The notes under the pieces were generated by a model that made no database searches, was not told the origin of the DNA, and saw nothing but the letters and a program-made list of their open reading frames with translations. From the NCBI GenBank assembly GCA_001792895.1, contig MARA01000011.1:1054001-1118000 (forward strand): a stretch of DNA of 64,000 nt, written 5' to 3'. This document shows positions 34,833 through 51,199 of the stretch, piece by piece. The position numbers were made by a program, and so were the translations under genes. The stretch comes from Lentinus brumalis. Lineage: Eukaryota > Basidiomycota > Agaricomycetes > Polyporales > Polyporaceae. Every line of letters starts with the position of its first letter. Position 1 is the stretch's first letter.

Positions 34833-36636
34833 GTTGTGACTTGTGAGGATATGCGGGGAAGTGAATGTAAGTAGTGGCACGTACTATCCCGTAATAACGC
34901 CGACCGTCGATTTACGTCAGGCGAGTCGCCTCCTGAGCCCCTTTGGAGCTCTAGATCGAGCAGCTCTTAGTTTCACAAGTACTGTCGTAGTCGTAGTCTT
35001 CCTTGAAAGTTGCAGCGTCAGCATAGCATCGATCCTAAAGGTCAGTTTGCACAGTGCGATATTGGGTCGACCACTCACAGTTCACCAGGTTACATCGCGG
35101 TTTGAGAATTCGAAGTCCCAGATGCCCACCACCCCGCCGCCGCATCCGAGATTGCCAGAGCCTCTGTTCGCGGGTCCATTAACCATTGACGAGGCAAGGT
35201 CCCGACAAGTACGTGCTCATGAAGACTCACATGCACATCCCGCTGAGCATGCACGACTCGAAGCCCACAGTGACGGCGTTTATAAGGACGATGTAGCGCA
35301 GAGCATGGCCTGGAGGAACAAAAACCTCATGCCACTGTCGTGGTTCCAGGTTCATGAAGGCGGAGCGTTGGCAGGCGCTCAGATGACAGAAGATGGGAAG
35401 ACTCAGTACGAGTCCCACGAGCCTCGAGGTGTCGGTGGTATAGGATCGTCATTGACCAAGTCGTTGCTGACAGACTGCTGTCTGGGAAGCCCGCGCGACA
35501 GAGCTTCGAGGCAACGGCGGACTCGGGCTCTGAAGGTCCGCGCCGAGCCTGTCGCTCCGAGACTCTCGGCCATGCTGCTTGCTGCATGGATTGTTGATCA
35601 CTGAGTATACCGAATGTGATCACAGTGCCAGAACACATTGATACTGGAACTGGGGAGTTGTCTCATAAGCCCGGCGGAGATGGCAACTCGAACCTCTCCC
35701 ACTCACGATTTTCGAATTGTCAACTCTAATTGCGTCTCAGAGGTGACCGGGTGTCGGTCTTCCGAGTCTGCTTGTTGAATTCAATTTGAGCGTCATGAGC
35801 GGATTGAAGTCTGACATGGCTTGAGAAGACATACTAATACTATTACTATAGCAGGGACGGCCAGTCCGACAGCCCGGAGAGCATGAGCGCGCGCTTATAC
35901 CCTTGTGCTCCTCCAACTTCCATGCCGCCAGCAAGGTGGCCGTACTCCTATCCGATGGGAAGATCACAACATTGAAACTTCCATGTCCCAGGACGTCTGC
36001 TTTGGATTGGCTCCAATTTTCAGTGGCGGCAGTCGAGAAGACCCCCTTGACGTGGCGATGCCGCCTAACCTCCTTGTGTGTGCCGGAGTGGTAATGCAGT
36101 TGCGCATCTCGACAGGCTATTCCGTGGTCTCTCGCAGCCGTCTCGAATCATGACCCTGTCCGTGATGTCTGGGATCGCGTTGTGCCTTGCTTCATCGCTC
36201 CGGGACAGTGTCTTGTTGCTGTGCCATTGACAGCGCCGCACAGCGCTGCCACTCCGGAGACTCGAGTGCCGGACTCGAGCGGCACTCCTCAACACGCCCC
36301 CGGCCATCCGTACGAGTCCGCCGCTGCGACTCAATAGGTGCTTACGTCTGATGCTGTCGCATCCGCCCACGGGAAAAGCTGATGAAAGTTCACAGGGCTG
36401 GTCGGCGCAGACGATCCGGGTGGAAATGCGTGGCAGGTGTTCATGAAGGTTTACGGAGTCAAAGAGGGTTCCAGGAATTACCGGTCTTCTGGCGGCGATG
36501 TCGAACTCGTCCACAGTCTAGGGATGCTGCCGTGTCGGCGGCACTCTGGTGCTAAATTCATCAAGACCCCGCTCGCATATATATACATCACTCCCACACT
36601 TTTCGCCCCCTACAGAATCCCTCCGTCTGAGATAAG
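34833..36636. other. Long intergenic region upstream of DUF2235 copy 6
   Basis: 1.8 kb in which I recognise no gene. A plus-strand frame (34843-35604) lacks known motifs and reads through the flank of the copy 5 fragment. TATATATA at 36578-36585, 52 bp before the ATG at 36637, is the likely TATA box of copy 6. Confidence 0.45.
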
Positions 36637-38647
36637 ATGTCTACCACCGGGACCACGAAGCCCTCCCCGATTTCTATCATACCGCAAACGAGCACATCCT
36701 CGAGCGGGCCGACACCCTCTCCTCCGGCGATGTGGGACACCACGCACTCAGCCTCAACTTCCCATACACAACACTCACTGTCGAGTGAGTATGGGGACAG
36801 TGACATCATCCCACCTAGTCACCCTGCCCGTACACTCGTACTGTGCTTCGACGGCACAGGCGATCAGTTCAGCGCCGAGGTAAGGCCATCAGGCAGAAGT
36901 CCAATTCATGCGACTCATAACCAATCTTACAGAACTCGAACATCGTGACCTTCTTCAGTTTGCTGAAGAAGGACAGCCCAAAGGAGCAGATGGTCTACTA
37001 TCAGGTAATTCCTGTCAACATAGGCTCGTGATCGGAGTTCTATTTCTCACCATACGAAACAGCCTGGTATTGGCACATATATATCGACTACGAATGTCAC
37101 AGGTCTCAAATCGAAGGTCGACAAGGTCCTCGACGAAATGTTGGCCTGGAACCTCAGTAATCATGTCATGGGTCTGTACCACCATACTGCCTTGTACGAG
37201 ATGCCAATCGATGTCTGATGATGGTTTAGGCGGCTACGAATTCCTCATGCAAAATTGTATGTTGAGGCTTCTGACATCTCCGAGCGCACTGACCTCTTAC
37301 AACTCACATCTCCATGCGCAGATCAAGAAGGAGACAAGATCTGCCTCTTTGGCTTCTCTCGAGGTGCCTATACCGCCCGTGCGCTGGCTGGGATGCTTCA
37401 TAAGGTTCGTTTGTCTGCTTGACTACGACTCTCGTAGGGCACACTGACCCGGACGAGTAGGTCGGCCTGCTTCCAACTTGTAACCACCAGCAAGTTCCAT
37501 TCGCGTACAAGATGTACACCCGCGACGATCCGCAAGGGTGGGCTCAATCGACGGCGTTCAAGAAAGCGTTCTCGATCGACGTCGATATTGATTTCATCGG
37601 CGTCTGGTACGTATTCGTCCCACCGTGCTAGTAGCTTCAATTAACTCACACGGCGGGCTTAGGGATACCGTGAGCTCAGTCGGCGTCATCCCCCACACTC
37701 TACCCTTCACAAAATCCAACACCGCAATCCGGATCTTCCGGCATGCACTGTCTCTCGACGAGCGCCGCGCGCGTTTCAAGCCTGCCCTATACTTGCGATC
37801 CACCGCGGCAGACGCGCAGCTAGGGACTCAGCCAGGCGACATGCCCAAGTCTGACACGACCTGGGCCACGCGCTCGCGCATGGGACCCACAAGGAACAAC
37901 CAGCGGCTCTTCGAGCGGCAGTTCAGCGAGGACGATCCCGACTCGAAGGGGAAGACAGATGCAGTCGAAGTATGGTTTGCCGGGTGTCATTGTGGTACGT
38001 ATGCCGTCCCCCGAAATGACCACAGGGCCAAGTTCTCACTGGCATCTGCGCGACGACCAGATATCGGCGGCGGCAACGTTACAGACGACACGCCGCACAG
38101 CCTCGCGCGCATCCCCTTGCGATGGATGATCCGCGAAGTCTTCAAGACCAATACCGGCATTCGTTTCCACGCGGAGCTCCTCCGGCGCATCGGCCTCAAC
38201 CCCGTGTCTCTGCATCCCAAGGTCGCCGAGCGTCCCCCGCCGCTGAAGGCGACCGAGGAGCACATGCAGAGCATAGCGAAGCCCCTAACGGAGGGGACCG
38301 AGGAGGACCACGAAGTGCGGGACGCGCTGCAGCCTCTGTACGATGAGCTCGTGCGCGCGCCGTTCTGGTGGGCGCTGGAGGTCATCCCGATGCAGCAGCG
38401 CGTGCAGGGTCCCGCCCCGGATCACAAGGAGATGCGCACTGTCACGTACGTGTCTTCATCTATGTCCCGACGTTGGTGCTGACATGCTTGTGACCATAGG
38501 ATGAATCTGGGCCGCGGCAGGCTTATCCCTAGGCACCATGCGCCACTGTCGATACATCGGAGTGTCAAGGTCCGGATGGAAGCGCAAGGTCTCAATTACC
38601 GGCCCAAGGCGACGTACGAGCATCCTGAGATTACTTGGGTTGACTAA
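36637..38647 (+). CDS. DUF2235 alpha/beta-hydrolase, copy 6
   Basis: Start ATG at 36637, stop TAA at 38645-38647, about 540 residues with introns at the family positions. Motifs: [45 protein letters not shown] and W-F-A-G-C-H-C-D-I-G-G-G. In sequence it is nearer copy 2 than copies 1 and 4 (for example D-K-I-C-L-F-G-F and the P-P-P-L tract before the last exons). It marks the right border of the accessory cluster; the next gene is conserved housekeeping. Confidence 0.87.
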
Positions 38648-38970
38648 CTAGGTGAATTGCTTGCGTTGTCATGTTCAATTAGTGATGTGCATTATCTTTT
38701 TGCTGTGTGGCCCTACCTTAGCACTTGTATTACTGTGTATGATTAGGCATGTCGACGGTATGCACGAAGGATTGTTTCCGCTGCTAGCGTCAAGTGTGAC
38801 TCTCACAGTGGGTGTCAATTTCATGAGCGCCTATATTGCCTTATTTAGATAATTCGCCCGCTCCGCCGCTCCGGTGACCCGTCGCTGAATATTCCAACGC
38901 CAGCCTGAGTCAAGCAGAGACAGCAATGAACTTGATGTGACGGTACCGCAGCATGTAGACCGGTAAAGTA
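38648..38970. other. Tail-to-tail spacer between cluster and housekeeping block
   Basis: 323 bp between convergent genes; nothing recognised. It forms the boundary between accessory and core gene content. Confidence 0.5.
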
Positions 38971-41900
38971 TCAAGTTGATAATCCATCCCCCGTAAGGAG
39001 GGCCTGCATCGCTTCAAGGACGGGGTTGTTGCCCGATCCGACGTCCGAGATGGTTCCCTCCTCGATGTACTGCGAAAGCTGAACATCCAGGAGGCGGCTG
39101 CAAAGCTGGTGAGAACGACTTGCTAGTCACAATACCTGATATGAGTGCCATACCGTAACTGGTTCACAAGAACACCTATCCGAGGCCAAGCCTTCAATTT
39201 GATGATACAGTCCTTATTCCCTACAGTCAGGCCGCCGCCGATGTGATTGACAGTGACGGGGCCGCCGAAGAGCAGAAGTGCGTAGATAGGGACCTACAGA
39301 GTTTCTAGTGAGCGAAGTACTGGGCAAGGAAGGCCGAACAATGATGGACCTCTGTTGCGTCCCTCAAGAACACTTTACTGGTCAGTTGTTTCTGGAAGTA
39401 CGTGAGGAAGGGCGACTTCCATGCGCTCGCATTGAACAGAATGGACGCTGGATGAACGAAGACGCGGCCTTCCTTCAGATCGTACATCTTGAACTCCTTG
39501 GCGGTGTTCTCCCGCTGGATGGTACCTGCCTGCACCCGGTCGAATTTGATCGCTGACTGGGGCAGATGCACGCGGGCGACACGCGGCCAGAATCCACCGA
39601 GGATGACAGCCTTGACGAGGTTGAGGTTTGAGCTGTTGGTGTTCAGAGCATCGTCTGTCGGCTTGGACGACTCTGGAACGAAGCCAAGAGACGCAAGAGA
39701 TGACAAGAAGTCTAGTCGCAGTGAAGTGATATCTCGTATGGTCGAGATAGAGATGAAGTTCTGTATGAAGATACCAATGAGTCACAACTATGCAGAACAA
39801 ATTTGCCGGAGATGTAATGCGTTACCTGTTCGCAGAAAGCCCTGATGGCACTTGCGGACTTGCCGTCACTGCGCAGTCGTGCGCATTCGTCGTATGCCTT
39901 CGCGTCCGTCAATAGGTCGCTGTTGCCGGTGGCAAATCGCGCCCGTGCTCTGCGGGAAGCATCAGTGTCTGTGCAGTCGACAATCATCAGAGCCTCCATA
40001 CTGGTTCGCTTCCTCTCTCTTGTCCATCGGGTTGAGAAACAGTGGCTTGCACGAAAGACACGCAGCAATAGTCAGAATCGGGCCTAGGCACCGGAAGACG
40101 GTCCCCAGGACAAGCATCTGTGGCTTATTAGCACCTATGTGGAACGGAACGCGAACAACTAACCTTGCCCAATCGCAGGTCCATCGGTAACATAGCCTGA
40201 AGAAGCGTAGCTGTCAGACAACAGTGCGAGGAACGATGGCAGGTTTCCGAACCATATGACGACCCAGCGCTGTCAACTCGCCGTCCGGTCCAATTGCAGC
40301 GAGTTCGTCTAAGACCGCTAACGCTTTGTCCACAGCTGTGACGTCGGGCGGGTCGATTGCGCGAGACAAGAACGACTAAACACCAGTCAGCCCCCTATCA
40401 TAGTAATTGCGACTGGACTGCAAACCTTGACGTCATTGTGCACAACCTTCAACGTGAGCGCGATGCTCTCGAGAGGCACGCGCTTGATCTCCGGGATCGG
40501 GAAGGCTGCCATCCGTGATTCTTGCGCACGAGTGTACAGTTTGTAACATACACCGGGCTGTGTACGTCCTGCACGACCACGACGCTGTTTGGCAGCAGCC
40601 CGTGTGACCCACTGTTCAGTAAGCCTCGTGAGGCCGGCATCCGGGTCGTAGTGGGTCTCCTTGACTTTCCCGCCGTCAATGACATAGATGACATCGTCGA
40701 TGGTAATCGAAGTCTACATGAGTAGTTCAGAGATACGAGTAGATGAACAGCAGAACATTCACTGACCTCTGCAACATTGGTGGACACAATGACTTTCCAT
40801 TCAGGTATTGTTGCGAAGACTCGACGTTGCTCGTCAGACGTTAGGTTCGCATGCAGAGGTAAGACCTTCGAGCTTGGTACACCGCGCAACTTCTCCATGC
40901 ACTGGCGGATCTCTTGCAGTCCGGACAGAAATATCAGAATAGCGCCACGTTTCTTCGCTGTTGACACGATATGGGTGACTGTCGCAGCAATAAGCTTCAA
41001 GCGGCCAACACGTTAGTGAATTTCTCGTCAACACGATCATGAAACCTACGTCGTAGTCGAACGAGTCAGATCGCATGATGGTTCGTATGGCAGCCTGGCA
41101 ATCCTCGTCGAGACCCGCCACCGCGAAGTCTTTTTGCGTACCATCCTTGCCTTTGACAGCTTTCGCTGACTTGTACCCAGACGGACGATAGCTTAGTCTC
41201 GGCAAGAAGTCTTCCAGATATCTGGACAGATCTTTCAGTACGACCCTCGTTATAGAAGAAGTCCAACAGGTCGTACAGATCCTCCACCGGATGCGTAAAC
41301 CCGGGTATGGTCAAGAGGGGAGCGTTGTCGAAGTACTTCACAAAGACCTCATGGTTGATGGTTGCTGACATAAGGATGACCTTCAGGTTGCGGTGTGTCT
41401 TCAGCAGCTCGCGGAGCTCCAGAAGTAGGAAGTCCCCATCGACGGAGCGTTCATGCACCTAACCAATGTACGTCAACAACCCAGTGGCAGCATGAGTTAG
41501 AGCCGCTCACCTCATCAACTATTACATGTGTGACATCTGCCAGCTTATCACCGGAGCCCAGGCGTCGGAGCACCACTCCGGTCGTGCAGAAGAGGATTTT
41601 CGTTCGCGGACCCTGCTTTGACTCGCCCCGTATAGCGTAGCCGACAGAACCGTCCTCTAGACGTTCTGCAGAAACGCGAGCGGCGACGCCGATCGCAGAG
41701 AGCCTACGAGGTTGGGTAACGATAATCGACGCCTTCGCGCCTTGATTTGCCGCGATGAGCTCGTCTAGTACGAATTGTGGCACTGAACGTGTGTGTGAGA
41801 ACTTAGTGCCGTTGACGATAACAAGTAGGACACACGTTGCGTCGTCTTGCCGCAACCTATTCCGCATCGCGGTATCAATGAGTATTGAATGTCAACAACA

Positions 41901-44096
41901 ATGGCTCAAAAGTGCTCAAACTGACCTGTTTCTCCGACGACAATTGCACAGCGGTTACTCTTTAGAATCTTCAGGAACTGGTCCTTCGACGTGAACGCCG
42001 GTAGCTTCTTCCTCGTTTCTAGCATCGTCGCATATTCTTTGCGTCGCGTCAGCTCCTCGAACTCGTCCTTCACGACGGCGTCCGTTCGGTCGTCACGCCT
42101 AGGCGTCCTATTTCGTCGCTTACTCGAGCCACTGGGAGCGGCGCTAGTACGCGCGGAGTTCGGTCCTTGAGTTGAAGTTGCTTCGGTCTTGGGCATGAGG
42201 TACTGGAGCACGTCAGAGATACTCGGCGGTCCGTTGTCTTGGATTGCTACCCATTCCTCCTCGATCAGGCGGATCATCGCCATGATGACGGATTCGTCGG
42301 GGTCACAGAGGGTCCCCGACCTGAGCGCGACGATGAGCTTCGCGACAATGTCGAGTCGGACGTAGGCAGCGACGGAGGGAGATGTCAGGTACAGTGGTGG
42401 ATGGGTACCGGCGGCGGGAATGGTTCCGCCTGCCGAGACGACGATATGAAGGGACAGCGGCGCAACCGGCAAGGGGATGATGAGTTCGCCATGAAGCCCT
42501 CTTTTTCCTTCAAGAGCTTCGACCTCATCCTCGTCGATAACCTCTGTAGCACTAGCTTCGAAAGCGGACGCCTCTTTCCAGTCGAGGCCGACCAGCCTGC
42601 AATCCAGAGCAAAGAGCAATTTTCCCCAGTCTTCGGCCAGCTCGGGCTCGGACATGCATTCTTTGACGACATGCGCAGGCCAACCGCACTCCTTGACCGC
42701 CTTCTCCTCTACCCATCGCTTTTTCAAGTCATCCGTGCCCGCATGAGCGGCGGTAACGAAGGCGTTAGATGAGTTGTTGGTCGGTAGGAATCGCTGAGGG
42801 AGGTCGCATTCAGGAACCTGCAGAATGAGCGATTCTATACAAGCCTGTAGAGGGGGCAGTCGACTGAGCAGACTAGTCGCCAGCGGCGATGGGCGAGAGA
42901 GCGCAGTCACTGCCGTCCGAGCCTGCGCGGCCGAGAAGCCCAGCCGCTCAAGATCCTTCGTAAGGCGAGGATGGTCTTCGACGGCGAGGTGAGCGGGTTC
43001 CGAGTCTGCAGCTTCTGGATACATCTCTATTGCCTGTCACATCGCGAGGTGAGGAATACATGGAATGTTATGACACGCATCGGGAACTCACCTGTTTGAT
43101 CGCGCTCTCCACGAAGTCTCGCAGTGCACTAGCCATCTTCGCCTCGGGGGCATGCGCGAACTCAGAAGACTGTCTGACCTCCCGGGATGAGTTCTCTGGG
43201 CGACTGGACTCTTCCTTCTTCTTGGATACCTTCTCCTGTCTCTCTTCCACGGCCTTCCGAGCTGCGAAGGGATCTGCCTCATACATCCAACTTTGATGAG
43301 CGGGAGCCACCTTATGCTCGGCTGCGAGTTGGTTCCAGTACTCTCGCGGTCCGGCAGGCAGTATTCGGTTGAGTTGAATCCCGTTACAGAACTAAGGAAA
43401 GCAATCAGCGAACCGGAGTGTTTATGCATGGACTGAATAGCATAGCGGGAGTCTTGGTCCGCGGGAAGCTTAAGTATCGCATTCCGTACGTCTGCTCACC
43501 AAAGAGCAATGGCAATCCCCGCGAGCAAAGAAGACGTCCAGTCCCTAAGAGCCCAAGGCTCCCAAAATTCTGCCCCAAACTTACTTACTCTGTACAACGC
43601 GTAGGTCGCGCCCCAGTGTCGTGCTTCCAGTGCGGAAGGCATCACGAAAGGAGGGTGCGGCTCCATGCGGACAGACTCCCTTTCGGAAGTTTTCTTGTTG
43701 AGTCTACTCAAGGTGACAGAGAATGAGTAGCCGTTCCCGGTCCTCCGCTATGTGATATTACCGTCAGTTACATGGCGGAAGGATGGTCTCCGAGACGGCA
43801 ACTACCGTGTCGACGATGGGCTTTTCCCACCCGTTTTTCTGGCATCTGCACACCAATCGTCAGCTAATTTTGGAAAAGTCATCTACCGTGTGCGACGAGC
43901 AGCCGATGCTGCGGCGAGGTGGCGGAGCTACTGAAGGCAAAACGCACCTTTCATGGAGTAGATTGAGGGGGTACTTTGACCCAGGAGAAAACAATGGTTT
44001 ATCTTCCGGCGTGTTCGTAGCTGGTGGCGGTAGTTGGGAGGACTTGGAGGAATTTCCAGCATTCCCCGACTTGACGATGCCTCTCTTCGGAGGCAT
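38971..44096 (-). CDS. DExH-box RNA helicase, Ucp12/YLR419W/DHX57-like
   Basis: Start ATG at 44096, stop TGA at 38973-38971; about 1,400 residues in many exons. The N-terminus (P-L-N-L-L-H-E-R-C-Q-K-N-G-W) and a following R-H-W-G-A-T-Y-A-L-Y-R-F segment are typical of the YLR419W/DHX29/DHX57 branch. A UBA-like helix bundle (H-P-R-L-T-K-D-L-E-R-L-G-F) and an RWD-like region follow. The helicase core shows motif I G-E-T-G-C-G-K-T-T-Q split by an intron near 41860-41920, T-Q-P-R-R, D-E-V-H-E-R, S-A-T, and motif VI Q-R-R-G-R-A-G-R-T. HA2 and OB-fold domains end the protein. The family unwinds or remodels RNA, with links to translation. It is divergent from PRP22 across 196 bp. Confidence 0.9.
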
Positions 44097-44292
44097 AACG
44101 GTCCGCGGCGCTAAGTAAAGAGAGGTTGGAATAGGCGCTCATGATAGGCAAGGCATTATGTTCCTTGCTGACTCAGCAACTCCAGTTGAACCAATCGGTG
44201 ACCGAGTGAACCAACCAGAATCAGCTGGAGACTCCCTAGTTCAGTACCAAGATCCTGCGTGCGCGAACACAGTGGCTTGACTCTGTACCACC
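44097..44292. promoter_or_regulatory. Shared divergent promoter of two RNA helicase genes
   Basis: 196 bp separate the two start codons. It contains a perfect 13-bp palindrome TGCTGACTCAGCA at 44166-44178, an AP-1/Gcn4/Maf-type bZIP site, and CCAAT at 44191-44195. No TATA box is obvious for either gene. Shared control of both helicases is inferred. Confidence 0.6.
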
Positions 44293-48056
<3,764 letters not shown>

Positions 48057-48434
48057 TCGTGTGGTGCCCCGCTCGGTGGTCGGAGGTTGTCGCGTGCATA
48101 TTGTATCCGGATATCTATGTAATTATGTCTGCTACATTCATTCATTCATTCAGTGCTTTCCTTCGTCTGCGATTTGCGCTTGATGGGGCTTCAATGTGCG
48201 GACGTCGCTTCCCCTGCACGATTCATTCTGGCTATCCGCACGTCGAGAGCGGCGGTGTGTGGAGCAGATGCGGGCTGTATGGAATGGAAGTGCTCGTTCT
48301 CCCGCAGCCTCGACGGAGAACTCAATCGTAATATTGGACATGTACATGCTGCATTCGTCAAAGCTGATGGAAGGCAAAAGTCGTTAGTACTCGGTCAGGA
48401 GCCTAAGTGGCGCAGCATACGTTGACAGCCGTGC
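48057..48434. other. Convergent 3' spacer
   Basis: 378 bp between PRP22 and the NXT1-like gene. It contains a TTCATTCATTCATTC microsatellite-like run near 48136-48150; nothing else is recognised. Confidence 0.5.
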
Positions 48435-49017
48435 CTAGCCGACGAAACGGAAGGCGTCCGCGGTAATATAGTACTTTGCGACCTCCCCGGACTTTGTAGG
48501 AGGTGCGTTCGGGTCCGGAGCCAACATGAACGTCTGTGAGAACACACGGGGATGGCCGTCGACTGCGTGGCGAGGGGTGTTAGCCGGGTTGGCAGAGGGT
48601 CCCTTGCCGTGGGTCACGATGCCAGACACGGTGACAAGCAAGTTCGGTGGTTGGCTGCCTGTACCGCTTCGTAAGCTCGAATCAGACTGAGAAGCAGGGG
48701 GCGCGAAACGGACCTGGGATGGGGTGGCAATCGAACGACTGCACTTCGTGTTTGGTGGCGGGAATGCCGATGAGGAGCTCCCGTACGCCGTCCGTGCCTT
48801 CAAACGGCTTCCCGTTCCACGTCAGGGCGGAGTTGGGTCGATAGAAGTTGGGGAGGTCGTCGACACGCGTGGGTGAGTCGTACGTGGAGTAGTAGAGCCG
48901 CGTGAAATGGTCCGCGGCCCGAGTAGCAATTTCGATGCTGTAGGGAGATAAGTTGGGGATGCGGCCCTCTATGGAATGGAATCGCGTGGCTTACTCGTTT
49001 TGTGTCAATGTGCTCAT
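48435..49017 (-). CDS. NTF2-like mRNA export factor (NXT1/p15/Mtr2-type)
   Basis: Start ATG at 49017-49015; introns 48938-48994 and 48659-48713; stop at 48437-48435. The protein is about 156 residues, close to the family size. It reads as one NTF2 fold: A-A-D-H-F-T-R-L-Y-Y-S-T-Y-D, then Y-R-P-N-S-A-L-T-W-N-G-K, V-Q-S-F-D-C-H-P-I-P, V-T-V-S-G, F-S-Q-T-F-M-L-A-P and a final A-D-A-F-R-F-V-G. NXT1/p15 pairs with the NTF2-like domain of the export receptor Mex67/TAP and works at the nuclear pore. The strand-4 F-S-Q-T-F-M-L and C-terminal F-R-F match NXT1 better than NTF2 itself. Confidence 0.85.
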
Positions 49018-49772
49018 GTTGAGGATCGGGATTTTGATTCCTTCTTCGGGTACGGGCGGGATAACTTAGCGGTGAACTGAAAACCGTGGTAAGTCGGAGC
49101 CTCGACGTCCTGTCTGGCGTGTGCCAGAGCGGTAGCGTGACAGAATGATACCAACAGAGTATTGTGTCACTTTTTGGAGATCAGGCTTGCCGAGTGAGAG
49201 GGACGTCCGAGTCTCAAGTTGGTATGGTGGTGGTTGTAGTCCAACCCTGCAGTTACAAGGCGTTCAATAGCTGGATGCATAGCCACCACGATCGGGCCGA
49301 GGAGATTGAGGCGCCAGCGGCTACATGCACCGCCGTGCGCCTCTGTTCTCTCCCAAACCATGACCATCGACGATCGGTCCCGATGACTGTTTGCCCTGCA
49401 TCGTGACAATGGTCGGTCTATGGACTTGAACATGTCAAGCTGGCCGACCGCGTGGAACCGCCAAGTCGCACATCCACGCGCGATTTCGACTCAAACGCCA
49501 CGACTCGGGACAACCTACTGAGGCCGACATCCATACCACACCTTGTGTTCGGCCAAAGGCATGTGAGTGTCAGGAATGCAATATTCGATCCCACAGGCGA
49601 CGCACAAAGGGAGAGCACCATCGCTAGAACGTATTGGCGACGCAGTGGTATGTCATTACATGGGATACAGCACAGATTATGGTGAACATCGTACAGAAGG
49701 GGCCTATAATACACAAGTAAGGTCCGTGTGAGTCGGCATAAGTATGACGGTAGTCTGACGCAAGGTAAGCTA
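49018..49772. other. Intergenic stretch, no gene seen
   Basis: 755 bp between two minus-strand genes. Short frames on both strands have no recognisable motif. Confidence 0.4.
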
Positions 49773-51199
49773 TCACGCGGTTGCTCGTATCGTCTCAAGC
49801 GTGTGCTTCAGGCTCTGGTGCTCCGTGCCTTTCGATTCATACCACGTCTCCGGACCCTGTGGGAAACGTGGTAAGTTTCGACAACATGCACGTTCTGTGA
49901 ACGAAGGCTCACCTTACGATTCCTCACCCTCAGTTTTCTGATCCGACGTGCGGTCCATTCCCCGGCGGTTGCTCCACTGGTATACTCATCTCTCGGGTCC
50001 TTGGCCGCCGCCTCCGCGACCATGACGCTCTTCTCCGCAAGCGGGCGAAGGACCACTGTATCCTTCGGTCGCGTGAAGAAGGCGACAGAGTACCGTTCAT
50101 AACGCGATTGCTCCCCCGGAGGTGGCCTATCCGAAGGCGATGAGATACGGTTCGGATGCATTGGGACGCGTAAAAGGTACCGGGGCACTCACATTACTCT
50201 GTGCAGGTTGGACCGAAGGACTCCGCCGCTGAAGATCGCCAGAGCGTCCCCAATGTTGCATATGGCGTACCCGGGAACAGGCTGGTGCGCGAACATTGGT
50301 CAGCTCCGAGGCGCAGCAGCTTGCGAATGACACGGACCTTGACGTAGAGCCATTCCTGTGTACCGGGGGGCATCACTTGGAGCCCTCCGAGGCGGTTGTG
50401 CAGGAATGTCTAACATATTCCGTAAGTCACAAGTCCCCTCACAGTAAAGCTGTCTGATGGAGGATCTCACCAAGGTGCCGAAGTCAGTGTGCGCTCCGAT
50501 GCCGGCGCTGTTTTGATTGGGAGGAGTCTTGACGATGCGAGCCTCACTTCCGCAGGCCTCATCCATCGCGTGGAGTTGAGCGAACGATCCCCTGGGAAGG
50601 CCAAGAAGGTGCTCGAATATGTCGAGCAGCGTGTTGTTGACCGCCATCGACTTCCGGATGAACGGAATCACGGCGTCGTTCATGCGGGCGTTGACCGTAG
50701 AAGGGTATGTGCAGTGCGTTGGCTGCGGCCATGACATGGCATCATCCTGAGCGATGTTGAGGAATTCGACGGTGTCCCTGGTGCCATTGAGGTCCGTCAC
50801 GATCATGCCTTTCGCCTTGTACCTATCGGGGGCCGGTGAGCTCGTATAGGTAAAGAATTCGGTGAGTAACGTACCCAAACGAGTCGCCGTTGTCACCCTG
50901 CTCGTACTTCATCTTCTCTGACATTGGCAGAGCGAGGGTCTCAGCACCGACGTCAAACATCGCGTTAACCTCTCGGTCGACGCCGTGGTTACTGAGGCTA
51001 GTGCAGATCGTCAGTACGGCATCCGAAGCCAGCTACCCGAGGTCGGCACTCACTACCAGAAGCCGAGATGAGTAGCAGCATGCCAGAGTTTGGCAATCTC
51101 GTCCTTGTGCCCAGCTTTCAGAAGCTGATAGTCAACGACGACGAGTGAATGCGTCGGCACGTTTGCAGGGAACGAGGGGAGCTTGGTGAGGCCGGGCAT
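49773..51199 (-). CDS. 2-oxoglutarate/Fe(II)-dependent oxygenase, isopenicillin-N-synthase-like
   Basis: I chose the ATG at 51199-51197, which gives a short N-terminus before P-T-H-S-L-V-V-V-D-Y; an in-frame ATG lies upstream at 51271. Stop TGA at 49775-49773; about 370 residues, with introns of 50-80 nt. The iron site is visible as H-T-D-F-G-T-L (His and Asp) and N-L-H-R-V (second His), with R-Y-S-V-A-F-F providing the Arg that holds 2-oxoglutarate. Between them are the family's G-L-Q-V-M and V-N-I-G-D-like segments (here A-I-C-N-I-G-D-A-L). Fungal members act in secondary metabolism or hormone-like oxidation; the substrate is not deducible. Confidence 0.85.

Noticed and set aside
34843..35604. 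254-codon plus-strand frame as a new gene
   Set aside because: No motif, no matching splice pattern, and it begins in the flank of a pseudogene fragment; codon pattern is not convincing.
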